This document shows positions 13,576 to 21,479 of a stretch of DNA of 29,223 bases, in pieces (the first letter of the stretch is position 1; each line of letters starts with the position of its first letter). Under the pieces are notes generated by a model. It did not search any database. It saw only the letters and a program-made list of their open reading frames with translations, and was not told the origin of the DNA. Where the stretch lies: NCBI GenBank assembly GCA_003153585.1, contig PLZZ01000127.1:27493-56715 (forward strand), in the 5' to 3' direction. The stretch is from Acidobacteriota bacterium. GTDB lineage: Bacteria > Acidobacteriota > Terriglobia > Acidiferrales > UBA7541. Position numbers and translations under genes: made by a program.

Positions 13576-13601
13576 GCGGCCCAGATCAAACTCTGGGCCG
13601 C
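13576..13601. terminator. Strong hairpin between convergent STAS and DUF1015 genes
   Basis: GCGGCCCAGA (13576-13585) pairs perfectly over 10 bp with TCTGGGCCGC (13592-13601) across a 6-base loop TCAAAC. It lies in the 60-base gap between two convergent genes and would serve as a bidirectional terminator. A canonical U-tract is missing on both strands (only a short T-rich run follows on +), so its efficiency is unknown. Confidence 0.7.
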
Positions 13602-13613
13602 GCCTGTCTTCAG

Positions 13614-14975
13614 TTATTGATCGACCTTTCCTTCAATACTATAGATAGCCAACCCGCTTAGCAGCTTGGGGTAGAAGTCCGTGGATTTTTGGGGTAGAAC
13701 GTCACCGCCTAAAGCGATTTCGATAACCTGCTGCACACGCACCGGATTTAACAAACACGCCAATTGCGCTTCGCCGCGATCCACCGCTGCAATTGCAGTG
13801 TCGATTTCACGCTCGTAACTGACGTTGCTCTCCGCTACGACAGCTTCGGCGGTGATGCCCAATCCTTTTTCTAAAATCAGACGGTGCAGCAAAACCACAT
13901 CCAGCCCACGCTGCGCTTCAGACAGATCCGGCAATACCGTTTCGAGATCCACGTCCCTCCGCAGCAAGAATAAATAGAATGCCCCTGCGCTCCCATCGAT
14001 CGCGCCTGGATAAATACCGATAGCCCGGCGGCCATGATTCTGGCCTCCCAAGTCTTTGCGGAACTCGGAGTAGCTTGTTACGCGTTCTTCGAGCGTCAGA
14101 AACGGATAAGAATACCAATCAAAAAATGGCGCGAGTGCTTTGCGGAATTTCTCGAAGTCAAAATTCGCGACACCGCGAACCAGGCGATGGGTGGGTAGGA
14201 TGGTTAATCCCCTTGAGTGCGAGTTTATAAACGTCATCATCGCAAATTCGTGAGCGGCGAGGGGATCGATTCTTCCGAACTGCGCGCGGCATTCGTTGCG
14301 GAAATTCAGGGCGGTCTCGTAGCGATGGTGGCCGTCTGCGATTATGATTTCTTTATTCGCCATGGCAACTTGGATACGGCGGATGAACGCGACATCAGCG
14401 ACCGGCCACAGCCGGTGCTTCACGCCGAATTCATCATGGACTTCGAACGGAGTGGGTGCGCGCGCAATTTCTTCCAGGTAGATGTCAATCTGTCTGGGCG
14501 CATCATCGTAAAGCATGAAGAGCTGGCCGGTCTGGACGTGTGTGTGACGCAGCAATTCAATGCGGTCCGCTTTGGGAGCGGAGAGTGTGCGCTCATGTGG
14601 GAAAACGATCCGCGCGTCGTAATCCTCCAAGCGGCCCAGCGCGACGAATCCGATTCGCACCTTGCGCGTGTGCGTGCCGGGCACCAGATATTCCTGCGAG
14701 TAAACATACATCGCAGGCTCCGGGTCTTGGGTCAAAATCCCTTGTGCAATCCATTCCTTGATTTTCTTTCCCGCGCGCGTATAGACATTATTTTCGCTGG
14801 AATCATCAGCGTGCGAGACGCCCTTCTCGATTGCAATCAGATTGTATGGACTCGTAGCATAGTACCGCTCCTGCATGGCGGCAGTGATTTTGTCGTAGGG
14901 TTGGGTAACAACGTCGCCCAGCTTCACGCGATTGGTATCGTATCGCAGGGCGCGGAAGGGATGAATTTCTGCCAT
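13614..14975 (-). CDS. DUF1015 family protein (COG4198)
   Basis: A 453-residue cytoplasmic protein starting at ATG 14975. The longer frame to 15017 adds Cys/Arg-rich residues unlike the family's start, and the chosen ATG has GAGAGG behind it. The family signature is clear: 'MAEIHPFRALRYD', 'VVTQPYDKI', 'FPHERTL' (125-131) and 'ADGHHRYETA' (213-222). DUF1015 proteins are widespread, often described as putative HTH- or kinase-like regulators, without a settled biochemical role to my knowledge; the conserved His/Arg/Glu clusters suggest an enzyme acting on a phosphorylated substrate (inference). It is transcribed alone, divergently from the HAD phosphatase gene. Confidence 0.9.
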   Translation of the reverse strand: MAEIHPFRALRYDTNRVKLGDVVTQPYDKITAAMQERYYATSPYNLIAIEKGVSHADDSSENNVYTRAGKKIKEWIAQGILTQDPEPAMYVYSQEYLVPGTHTRKVRIGFVALGRLEDYDARIVFPHERTLSAPKADRIELLRHTHVQTGQLFMLYDDAPRQIDIYLEEIARAPTPFEVHDEFGVKHRLWPVADVAFIRRIQVAMANKEIIIADGHHRYETALNFRNECRAQFGRIDPLAAHEFAMMTFINSHSRGLTILPTHRLVRGVANFDFEKFRKALAPFFDWYSYPFLTLEERVTSYSEFRKDLGGQNHGRRAIGIYPGAIDGSAGAFYLFLLRRDVDLETVLPDLSEAQRGLDVVLLHRLILEKGLGITAEAVVAESNVSYEREIDTAIAAVDRGEAQLACLLNPVRVQQVIEIALGGDVLPQKSTDFYPKLLSGLAIYSIEGKVDQ

Positions 14976-15087
14976 GGGGCCTCTCGTAGCGGTGCGAGCG
15001 CCGCAGAAACAAAACATTGTAGCAGCGAGCGCCGGCTAGTTGTAGCCCATCGTTCCGGAGCACTTTTGCGTTCGACGAACGTGAAAG

Positions 15088-15116
15088 GTGACAACTCTGA
15101 TCGGTCCGCATAAAAT
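15088..15116 (+). promoter_or_regulatory. Sigma-70-like promoter for the HAD phosphatase gene
   Basis: GTGACA (15088-15093) and TAAAAT (15111-15116) are separated by an ideal 17 bases, each one mismatch from consensus. The predicted start is near 15123, with a ribosome-binding site (AGGAG) before ATG 15156. Confidence 0.65.
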
Positions 15117-15155
15117 CTGAGAGTTCTTGTAGGACTTTCCATAGGAGCGGCGCGT

Positions 15156-15836
15156 ATGTCGTCTGAGGACAATCGCTTCTCGGCTGTGCGAGCCCTGATC
15201 TTCGACCTAGACGGCACGCTCATCGATTCAAAACTGGACTTGGCGCTTTCGGTCAATGCCATGCTCAAACGCATGGGCCGCGTGGAGCTAGCGCACGAAG
15301 AAATTTTCAGAATGGTAGGAAATGGCGCGCCCGTGCTCGTTCGCCGGGCGTTAGGAGCAGAAACCGCGAGCGATGAGGAAGCCGACGCGGGGCTCGCGTA
15401 TTTTCTAAGCTATTACCGCAATCACATGCTCGACAACACGGTGACCTGTCCAGGCGTTCGCGAAGGATTGGCGCTCCTGGAAAATCATCCCATGGCTGTC
15501 CTGACCAACAAACCTGTTAACTTCAGCCGCGCAATCCTCGATGGCTTGGGTCTCTCGCGCTATTTTCGAATTGTTTACGGCGGCAATAGTTTTGAGAAGA
15601 AGAAGCCTCATCCTATGGGCGTGGAAACTTTGTTGCGTGAACTGGCGGCAAAGCCCGAAGAAGCGATGATTGTCGGAGATTCCGAAGTTGATATTCAGAC
15701 GGCGCGCAACTCCGGCATTTGGGCCTGTGGAGTGACTTACGGTCTTGGAGCCGAAGGCCTGCGCTCGTTTCCGCCAGACCTAATGCTGGACAGCCTTACG
15801 GAGCTCCCCGCGTTCCTTAACGGCCGCACGATCTGA
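15156..15836 (+). CDS. gph: HAD-superfamily hydrolase, phosphoglycolate phosphatase type
   Basis: A 226-residue cytoplasmic phosphatase of the Gph/PGP branch. Motif I is DLDGT with nucleophile D17 and acid D19, motif II the Thr in 'AVLTNKP', motif III the Lys in 'EKKKPHP', and motif IV 'IVGDSEVDIQTARNSG' for Mg2+ binding. An alpha-helical cap lies between motifs I and II (~25-90). The likely reaction is hydrolysis of 2-phosphoglycolate arising from DNA repair or oxygenation, but HAD caps are promiscuous and other small phosphates are possible. ATG 15156 follows a TAGGAG site. The gene ends 8 bases from the convergent epimerase gene. Confidence 0.85.
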   Translation: MSSEDNRFSAVRALIFDLDGTLIDSKLDLALSVNAMLKRMGRVELAHEEIFRMVGNGAPVLVRRALGAETASDEEADAGLAYFLSYYRNHMLDNTVTCPGVREGLALLENHPMAVLTNKPVNFSRAILDGLGLSRYFRIVYGGNSFEKKKPHPMGVETLLRELAAKPEEAMIVGDSEVDIQTARNSGIWACGVTYGLGAEGLRSFPPDLMLDSLTELPAFLNGRTI

Positions 15837-15844
15837 GCCACGCC

Positions 15845-16786
15845 TCATTTCTTGCCGTATACGCTTTTGTACCACTCCCAGGTGCGCTGTAAACCTTCCT
15901 CGAAATGAACTCGCGGCTCGTAGCCGAGCACTTTACGTGCCAGCGAAATGTCAGCCTGAGAATCGCGGATGTCACCCCCGCGCGGCGGATCGTATTTAGC
16001 CTGAATCTTTTTCCCGGTGATTTTCTCAAGAAGCCTTAGAACTTGATTCAACGTGATGCGGGCCCCGGTGCCGCCGTTAAACACTATTCCGGATGCGCCT
16101 TTGGCTTCGCACGCGCGTAAAGTTTCATCCACGATATTTTCGATAAAGGTGAAATCGCGCGATTGCTCCCCATCTCCGTACACCACCGGGGACTGCCCCT
16201 GTATCACTGCCAGCATGAACCGCGAAAGCACTCCCGAATAATGCGAAGTCGGATCCTGCCGGGGACCGAAGACGTTGAAGTAGCGAACGCAGACATTCTC
16301 GAGGCCATAGACGCGGCCGAAAACCTGCGCGTAGAGTTCGCCGACATATTTTGTGATCCCGTAAGGAGAAATCGGGTTGGGTTGCATGGCCTCGGTTTTC
16401 GGAAGCGTTGGGGTCTCACCATAGGCGGAGGAGGAAGCGGCGTAAACCAAACGGCGCACTTTGGCATCTCGCGCTGCCACCAGGACGTTCAAAGTGCCAT
16501 CAATATTTATGTGGTTCGTCTCGATGGGGTTTTCCACTGAGCGTGGAACCGACGTCCGCGCGGCCAAGTGAATCACGTAATCGGCACCGTGACATGCCGA
16601 CTGCACCGTTGCCAAATCTGTGATGCTGCCTATGCGGAGGTCGATCTTCTCGCGAACATCGCTGAGGTTTGATTCCTTTCCCGCGGAAAGATCGTCCAGC
16701 ACTACCACCTGCTGGCCTTGGCGAACAAGGTCGTCCACGATGTTTGAGCCTATGAATCCGGCGCCACCCGTAACCAGGTAACGCAT
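15845..16786 (-). CDS. NAD-dependent sugar-nucleotide epimerase (extended SDR, GalE/WbpP-like)
   Basis: A 313-residue extended short-chain dehydrogenase. The Rossmann NAD motif GGAGFIG (7-13), the acidic ribose-binding pair 'LDDLSAG' (30-36), the Ser of 'AASSSAYG' (117-123) and catalytic Y142xxxK146 ('PYGITKYVGE') are all present, as is 'GDGEQSRDFTFIEN' before the C-terminal substrate domain. These features fit UDP-hexose or UDP-HexNAc 4-epimerases; the exact sugar cannot be read by eye. It probably supplies the polysaccharide locus on the same strand, although separated from it by a DUF3108 and a PilZ gene. It is divergent from the DUF3108 gene. Confidence 0.88.
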   Translation of the reverse strand: MRYLVTGGAGFIGSNIVDDLVRQGQQVVVLDDLSAGKESNLSDVREKIDLRIGSITDLATVQSACHGADYVIHLAARTSVPRSVENPIETNHINIDGTLNVLVAARDAKVRRLVYAASSSAYGETPTLPKTEAMQPNPISPYGITKYVGELYAQVFGRVYGLENVCVRYFNVFGPRQDPTSHYSGVLSRFMLAVIQGQSPVVYGDGEQSRDFTFIENIVDETLRACEAKGASGIVFNGGTGARITLNQVLRLLEKITGKKIQAKYDPPRGGDIRDSQADISLARKVLGYEPRVHFEEGLQRTWEWYKSVYGKK

Positions 16787-16930
16787 TCAGGGAATCTCCT
16801 TGACCGGCAAGCTGCAGGGAATTGGTGTCTCGGAACGATTTACTATAGCTTGGCACAGCGCGGCGGGACATAATTATTTGTCTTCTTATCGGTGAGCTAA
16901 CTCAGTATCGAGATCAGCGTGTGCGGGTCT

Positions 16931-17758
16931 ATGGCGACGAAGGGCAAAAAATTCCGTTGGCATCTGGGCCTCACGGTGTCCTTACCATTCCTCATCTCCG
17001 TCATGTTCCTGCCGGCTTATTCCGCAAGAACTCAAGATGCCCCGGTCGGATTCGCTAAAACGAATGGCAGCACGAAAGGTCCCGTCGACGAAAAGTCCAT
17101 GCCTTTCCGCATCGGCGAAACATTGAACTACCACGTTACCTGGGCAGGATTCTCAGGCGCCGCCGCGGTAGAGTTGAGCGTTCCGGAACATCGCCGGATT
17201 CTTGGCTGGAGTACTTGGCATTTTCGCGCGTCAGCCCATACGTTGAGGCCTTTCAGGTCTTTTCTCACTGTTGACGACCAAATCGATTCCTATGCCGACG
17301 CCACAACCCTCGAGAGCCGCCAGTACGAAACACATCTCAACGAAATGGGAAGTGTTGAAAATCAGATCTTGCATCCTTCTTCCATAGGCCAGCCCCACCG
17401 GGCTGGCATTCCTGTGGTTGAGGTACTTCCGGGCACGCTGGATCCGCTTGGAGCTTTATTCGTGCTTCGCACCGTAGATTGGCGGCAGACAACCGAGTTT
17501 CGAGCGCCAGTCTATGATGGAGAGGATCTCCTCGAGGTTCGCGCTCGTCGGGAAGTACCGAATGAAACCATAGCTGTCGACGCGGGTAATTTCTCGGCCG
17601 CGCGCATTTCTGTACACCTCTATAAACAAGGCGTGGAGGTATCACAGGAGAGCTTCACTATGTGGTTGGCTAACGATGTAATGCGGACCCCTGTTCTGTT
17701 GCAGGCCGAGCTGCCCTTGGGTAGCGTGAGAGTTGAACTGACTTCCGCTTGGCGGTAA
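16931..17758 (+). CDS. Exported DUF3108 protein
   Basis: ATG 16931 (275 aa) is preferred over a GTG four codons upstream. Residues ~10-31 (HLGLTVSLPFLISVMFLPAY) form a signal peptide with cleavage near 'YSA-RT', so the protein is periplasmic or surface. 'PFRIGETLNYHVTWAGFSGA' opens the DUF3108 domain, which continues with 'FRASAHTLRPFRSFLTVDDQ' and closes with 'ELPLGSVRVELTSAW'. DUF3108 proteins are lipocalin/beta-barrel-like periplasmic proteins of unknown role, found near envelope genes. It is the only plus-strand gene between the epimerase and the polysaccharide cluster, and its 3' end converges on the PilZ gene. A perfect 8-bp hairpin (17388-17407) lies within the coding region. Confidence 0.82.
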   Translation: MATKGKKFRWHLGLTVSLPFLISVMFLPAYSARTQDAPVGFAKTNGSTKGPVDEKSMPFRIGETLNYHVTWAGFSGAAAVELSVPEHRRILGWSTWHFRASAHTLRPFRSFLTVDDQIDSYADATTLESRQYETHLNEMGSVENQILHPSSIGQPHRAGIPVVEVLPGTLDPLGALFVLRTVDWRQTTEFRAPVYDGEDLLEVRARREVPNETIAVDAGNFSAARISVHLYKQGVEVSQESFTMWLANDVMRTPVLLQAELPLGSVRVELTSAWR

Positions 17759-17786
17759 TTTGTAATTTCCGGAGGCCTGCCAGAAT

Positions 17787-18167
17787 TCAGTTTTCCGGCA
17801 TGACCCAGTCTTCAGGTGGAAAATCAATTTGCCAAAACGTAGGCGAAGGGCTTAAGAACTCAACTCCCATCTGCGCCTTTCCCGCCTGTGTGTTCCCCAG
17901 GTAAACGATCCGGCATTCTTCGGTCTCTTCTGTGGCATTGTTGGATACAAAGATCGTTTGGTTGGCGACAACCGGAGCTGCTAGTGAGATCAGTGCGCCG
18001 TGTGCGTTGACCACAAGAGTCCGCGTCTCCTCGCTAAAATCCTGATTCTGCACGGTTTTCCCGTTCACCGATATTGGCACGCTCAGAAGTACCCGCATGC
18101 TGCGGCGGCGGCCTGGATCGGTGATCCAGTTCTGCTTTTCTTTTTGGGTTGTAAGTGGAGCGCCCAT
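17787..18167 (-). CDS. Stand-alone PilZ-domain protein adjoining the polysaccharide locus
   Basis: ATG 18167 gives 126 residues; an upstream frame to 18260 adds residues that look non-coding. The first motif 'RRRSMR' (R21xxxR25) is intact. The second is V-V-N-A-H-G (52-57), the same divergent form as in the proteins at 3632 and 4779. It ends in 'FWQIDFPPEDW' (111-121), the shared signature. There is no membrane segment, so it is cytoplasmic. It lies directly downstream of the UDP-sugar dehydrogenase gene on the same strand (145-base gap), so it may be cotranscribed and act as a regulator of exopolysaccharide synthesis. That role, and c-di-GMP binding, are inferences. Confidence 0.82.
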   Translation of the reverse strand: MGAPLTTQKEKQNWITDPGRRRSMRVLLSVPISVNGKTVQNQDFSEETRTLVVNAHGALISLAAPVVANQTIFVSNNATEETEECRIVYLGNTQAGKAQMGVEFLSPSPTFWQIDFPPEDWVMPEN

Positions 18168-18312
18168 AATCGATACCGTAACGTTCCACCGCGTTTGGGG
18201 CAATAGGACTATCTTACTAGCTGCCTTCTTGAGTAAACAGGGCGAGAAACGGGCCTGCAAAGCCTGCCATCCGAATCATAGGCCGCCGGACCCACGTGCG
18301 GATCAAGGCAGG

Positions 18313-19668
18313 TCAGCAGTTGACGATTTTTTCGCGATGTTGCTTCACATGGCGCGTGGCATTCCGTGTATCGACCACTAGCTTGGCATTTTTCACGATT
18401 TCATTGAAATCATAACTCGAGTGGTCGGTTGCAATCAGCACGCATTCATAGTTCGCCAATCGCTCGGGGGTTAATTCCACTGATCGCATTTTCGAGAAAT
18501 CGTAGTGGCGCATCTTAAATAGCGCCGGAAAATACGGGTCGTTATAATCCAGCAGCGCCCCGCTTCCCGTAAGCAATTCGAGCAGTTTGAGAGAAGGAGA
18601 TTCCCGCAAATCATCTACATCCTTCTTATAGGCCATTCCCAGCAATAGGATTTTCGATCCCTTCAGACTCTTCTCTCGCTCGTTCAATGCTTTCGCCAAT
18701 GCATCCACCACGTGATACGGCATCGCGGTATTGATCTCGCCGGCAAGTTCAATAAAACGCGTTGCGAAATCATATTCCCGGGCTTTCCAGGAAAGATAGT
18801 AAGGATCCACGGGTATGCAGTGTCCCCCCAAACCCGGTCCCGGATAAAACGGCATAAAGCCAAAAGGCTTCGTTGCGGCGCTGTCAATCACTTCCCAGAT
18901 ATCCAGATCCATCCGCAACGAGAGCTGCTTCAGCTCGTTTACCAGCGCGATGTTCACGCAGCGGAATATGTTCTCGAGCAACTTCACCATTTCCGCCGCG
19001 CGCGTGGAGCTCACCGGAACCACCTTCGAAACGATCTGCGCGTAAAGTCCCGCCGCTGCGCGCCCGCTAGCAGGATTGATGCCACCGACTATCTTGGGAA
19101 TCTGTGCCAGGCCGTACTGTTTATTTCCAGGGTCTTCGCGCTCGGGAGAAAATGCCAAATAAAAATCCGTTGCCACATTTTCCGACCCCTCGCCTTTTGC
19201 AATGGGACAGTGCAACCCGCCCTTTTGCAAAATCGGCAACACGAGCTCCTCGGTTGTGCCGGGATACGTCGTGCTTTCAAGAACGATTAACTGATTGCGT
19301 TGCAGATTCGGCGCGATCGATTGCGCTGTTTTTTCGACGTAGCTCAGGTCCGGCTCCCGGCGTTCGTCCAGCGGCGTGGGCACGCAAATGAGCACCGCGT
19401 CCATTTCGCGCAACTTCGAAAAATCCGTAGTCGCATCAAACCGCTTTCCTTGAACGTGGTGCTGGATCTTATCGGCGGGTATGTGCTGGATGTACGACTG
19501 CCCGGCGTTGAGTTTTTTTATTTTTTCCTGGTCGGTATCAAATCCCGTCACTCGGTGACCCACATCCGCGAAACGCAGCGCCAGCGGAAGGCCCACGTAG
19601 CCGCACCCGATGATGCCGATTTTGATGTCCTTCCCTGCAAAAAACTCCGGCTTACGTTCCACGGCCAT
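18313..19668 (-). CDS. UDP-glucose/GDP-mannose-type 6-dehydrogenase (UDP-HexNAc dehydrogenase, WbpA/WecC-like)
   Basis: A 451-residue NAD-dependent four-electron dehydrogenase that oxidises a nucleotide-sugar C6 to a uronic acid. The Rossmann motif GCGYVG (21-26), 'CVPTPLDERREPDLSYV', 'ESTTYPGTTEE', 'FSPEREDPG', the Lys/Asn helix (K229, N233) and catalytic C284 in 'GLGGHCIPVDPYYLSW' are all visible, with the C-terminal domain 'LLGMAYKKDVDDLRESPSLK'. 'GPGLGGHCIPVDP' with 'YLSWKARE' fits the UDP-GlcNAc/ManNAc dehydrogenases better than UDP-glucose dehydrogenases, but the substrate is not certain. ATG 19668 follows GAGAGAGAACAGG. It sits at the downstream end of the polysaccharide gene run and supplies an acidic sugar. 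Confidence 0.9.
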   Translation of the reverse strand: MAVERKPEFFAGKDIKIGIIGCGYVGLPLALRFADVGHRVTGFDTDQEKIKKLNAGQSYIQHIPADKIQHHVQGKRFDATTDFSKLREMDAVLICVPTPLDERREPDLSYVEKTAQSIAPNLQRNQLIVLESTTYPGTTEELVLPILQKGGLHCPIAKGEGSENVATDFYLAFSPEREDPGNKQYGLAQIPKIVGGINPASGRAAAGLYAQIVSKVVPVSSTRAAEMVKLLENIFRCVNIALVNELKQLSLRMDLDIWEVIDSAATKPFGFMPFYPGPGLGGHCIPVDPYYLSWKAREYDFATRFIELAGEINTAMPYHVVDALAKALNEREKSLKGSKILLLGMAYKKDVDDLRESPSLKLLELLTGSGALLDYNDPYFPALFKMRHYDFSKMRSVELTPERLANYECVLIATDHSSYDFNEIVKNAKLVVDTRNATRHVKQHREKIVNC

Positions 19669-19900
19669 CCTGTTCTCTCTCTTTACGAGTTATGACGGCT
19701 GCTACAAACCTCAAGAGCCGCAAAGTAAGTGCAATTCACTATAACAAGAATCCGAATGAGCATAAAGATTGGTGCGCGCAGGCGTGCGAAGGCTGCAATT
19801 CGCGTTTATCTGCCGACATCGCGAGCTGCGCACAGCTCCGCACCCGGCTATGTTGGTCCACTTATATTCCTCTTGCGGGATCTAGGGATTCAGACGGCAG

Positions 19901-21292
19901 TTAGTAAGCGTTGCGGCCGATCACGGCGGATATAACGGTCAGCACGATAATGCGAAGATCGAAAAAGAAGCTCCAATTCTGAAGGTAATATAGATCATAT
20001 TCCAGGCGCTTCTGGATGGAAGTGTCCCCTCGCCACCCGTTCACTTGCGCCCACCCTGTAATTCCCGCCTTTAGCCAATGCCGGTTGTTGTACCGTGTTA
20101 TGTCGTTCAAAAATTTCTGAACGAAGTGCGGCCGTTCCGGTCGCGGGCCCACTACACTCATATCGCCCTTAAGAACATTGATGAACTGCGGCAGCTCATC
20201 CAGGCTCGTCTTTCGCAAAAATGTGCCAAGGCTTGTTCGCCCCACATCACTCTCAGTGGTCCAGTGGGTGTCGCTCTCCGAGCAGGCGCAAACCTTCATG
20301 GTACGAAACTTCAGCATGTGGAAAAGTTTCCCGTTAAGTCCCAAACGGTCCTGCCAGAAAAACACCGGCCCGGGCGACGTGTACCAAATTCCCAGCATGA
20401 TTAGCGCGAACGCGGGCGCCGTCACGATCAGCACCGAAGCCGAAAACACGATGTCAAATGCCCGTTTCAGGAGATTGTAATCCAGCGATTCGGCGGGGGT
20501 TGAGGTCAGGTCGAGCATTTGCATGCGCCCGAGCTGAAAAAGCCGTTCGCGCGCCACAATGCCTTCCCCCAGATCCACGATGGCGCGCATAGGAATTCTC
20601 AAGTGTTCTAGAGCTTTCAGTATCCTCGGCATTTCGTGAAACTCCGCTGGATCAATCGCAATTACTGCCTCATCAATACCTTGTTCCACGTCCAGTTCGC
20701 CCAGCTCTTCCAGTTCGTGCACGGGCTTATCCGTGACTGCCGCCTGCTGTCCGGGCAAACGTACAAACGCAGCCACTTCGCAAGATACCAGCGGCACCTG
20801 TTGTAGGCGGAATACAGCCCTGTGCGCGAACGTATCGGCGCCCACAACTACCAGGCGAACTCGCTTACCGTCACTGATCTTCAATCGAACGTAGATCCGA
20901 AAGCATGTTCGCATGACGACAGTCAAAAACAACAGAAGCACGGCCCAAATGGCGAACAACCCGCGCGGAAAAATAAAATCCTGGCTAAAAAAAAGTGCGG
21001 CAAGCAGGACGGCGCTGGTTACTGCATTCGCAGCCAGGGCCGCACGCGTGCCCGTGCGTTCTCGGAATAGCGTGTCAACGTTCGTTACGCCGTACTGCTC
21101 AGCCAGAATCGCCCAGACCAATGCCGCCAGAGCCAATAATCTGAAATGGCCGAAAGAATCAAAGTCTGCCAAGCGCTCGAGACTCTTCCAGGCATTGGTC
21201 CACACCCGCCAGCCTAATTCGAAGGCTAGGAAAGGAAGCAGATAAGTTACGACTCGAAGGCAAAACCGATAGTATTTCAGGCGAAGAATCAT
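19901..21292 (-). CDS. Initiating polyprenyl-phosphate sugar phosphotransferase (WcaJ/WbaP-type)
   Basis: A 463-residue polytopic membrane enzyme that starts the repeat unit by moving a sugar phosphate from a nucleotide sugar to undecaprenyl phosphate. N-terminal membrane helices lie at ~8-27, 49-66, 85-103 and 111-130, followed by a cytoplasmic Rossmann-like domain (~145-260) with 'VVVGADTFAH'. The bacterial sugar transferase domain starts at ~274 ('LKRAFDIVFS'), with a re-entrant helix ~281-302, 'FWQDRLG', 'MLKFRTM', the catalytic Asp-Glu pair (365-366) in 'TSLDELPQFINVLKGDMSVV', then 'GPRPERP' and 'KAGITGWAQVNGWRGDT'. Sugar specificity is not readable. It is flanked by glycosyltransferase and dehydrogenase genes on the same strand. 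Confidence 0.95.
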   Translation of the reverse strand: MILRLKYYRFCLRVVTYLLPFLAFELGWRVWTNAWKSLERLADFDSFGHFRLLALAALVWAILAEQYGVTNVDTLFRERTGTRAALAANAVTSAVLLAALFFSQDFIFPRGLFAIWAVLLLFLTVVMRTCFRIYVRLKISDGKRVRLVVVGADTFAHRAVFRLQQVPLVSCEVAAFVRLPGQQAAVTDKPVHELEELGELDVEQGIDEAVIAIDPAEFHEMPRILKALEHLRIPMRAIVDLGEGIVARERLFQLGRMQMLDLTSTPAESLDYNLLKRAFDIVFSASVLIVTAPAFALIMLGIWYTSPGPVFFWQDRLGLNGKLFHMLKFRTMKVCACSESDTHWTTESDVGRTSLGTFLRKTSLDELPQFINVLKGDMSVVGPRPERPHFVQKFLNDITRYNNRHWLKAGITGWAQVNGWRGDTSIQKRLEYDLYYLQNWSFFFDLRIIVLTVISAVIGRNAY

Positions 21293-21479
21293 TGGCTGGT
21301 AGATGGAATCCCTTGCTCTGCGTCTTTCGAATTTTCGCGAAATGAACGCCTACTGCAATCGAAGAACACGTTCATCCCATTTGACAAGCAAAGCGTGGAA
21401 GGAGCTTTGTCTCTAGCGTAGTAGTTCGAGAGCCTCGAACTTAGTTACTTGTGAAGCGGCGGGTAGAAGAGAACCCCAC

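Noticed and set aside
14217..15113. A 298-residue open frame on + opposite the DUF1015 gene
   Set aside because: Antisense shadow: the minus-strand protein has clear family motifs, while this frame shows no domain and has atypical composition.
17388..17407. Perfect 8-bp hairpin GCCAGCCC-CACC-GGGCTGGC
   Set aside because: It lies inside the DUF3108 coding sequence with no T-run; not treated as a terminator.
18712..19290. A 192-residue open frame on + within the UDP-sugar dehydrogenase gene
   Set aside because: Shadow of a well-supported gene; Arg/His-rich with no recognisable motif.
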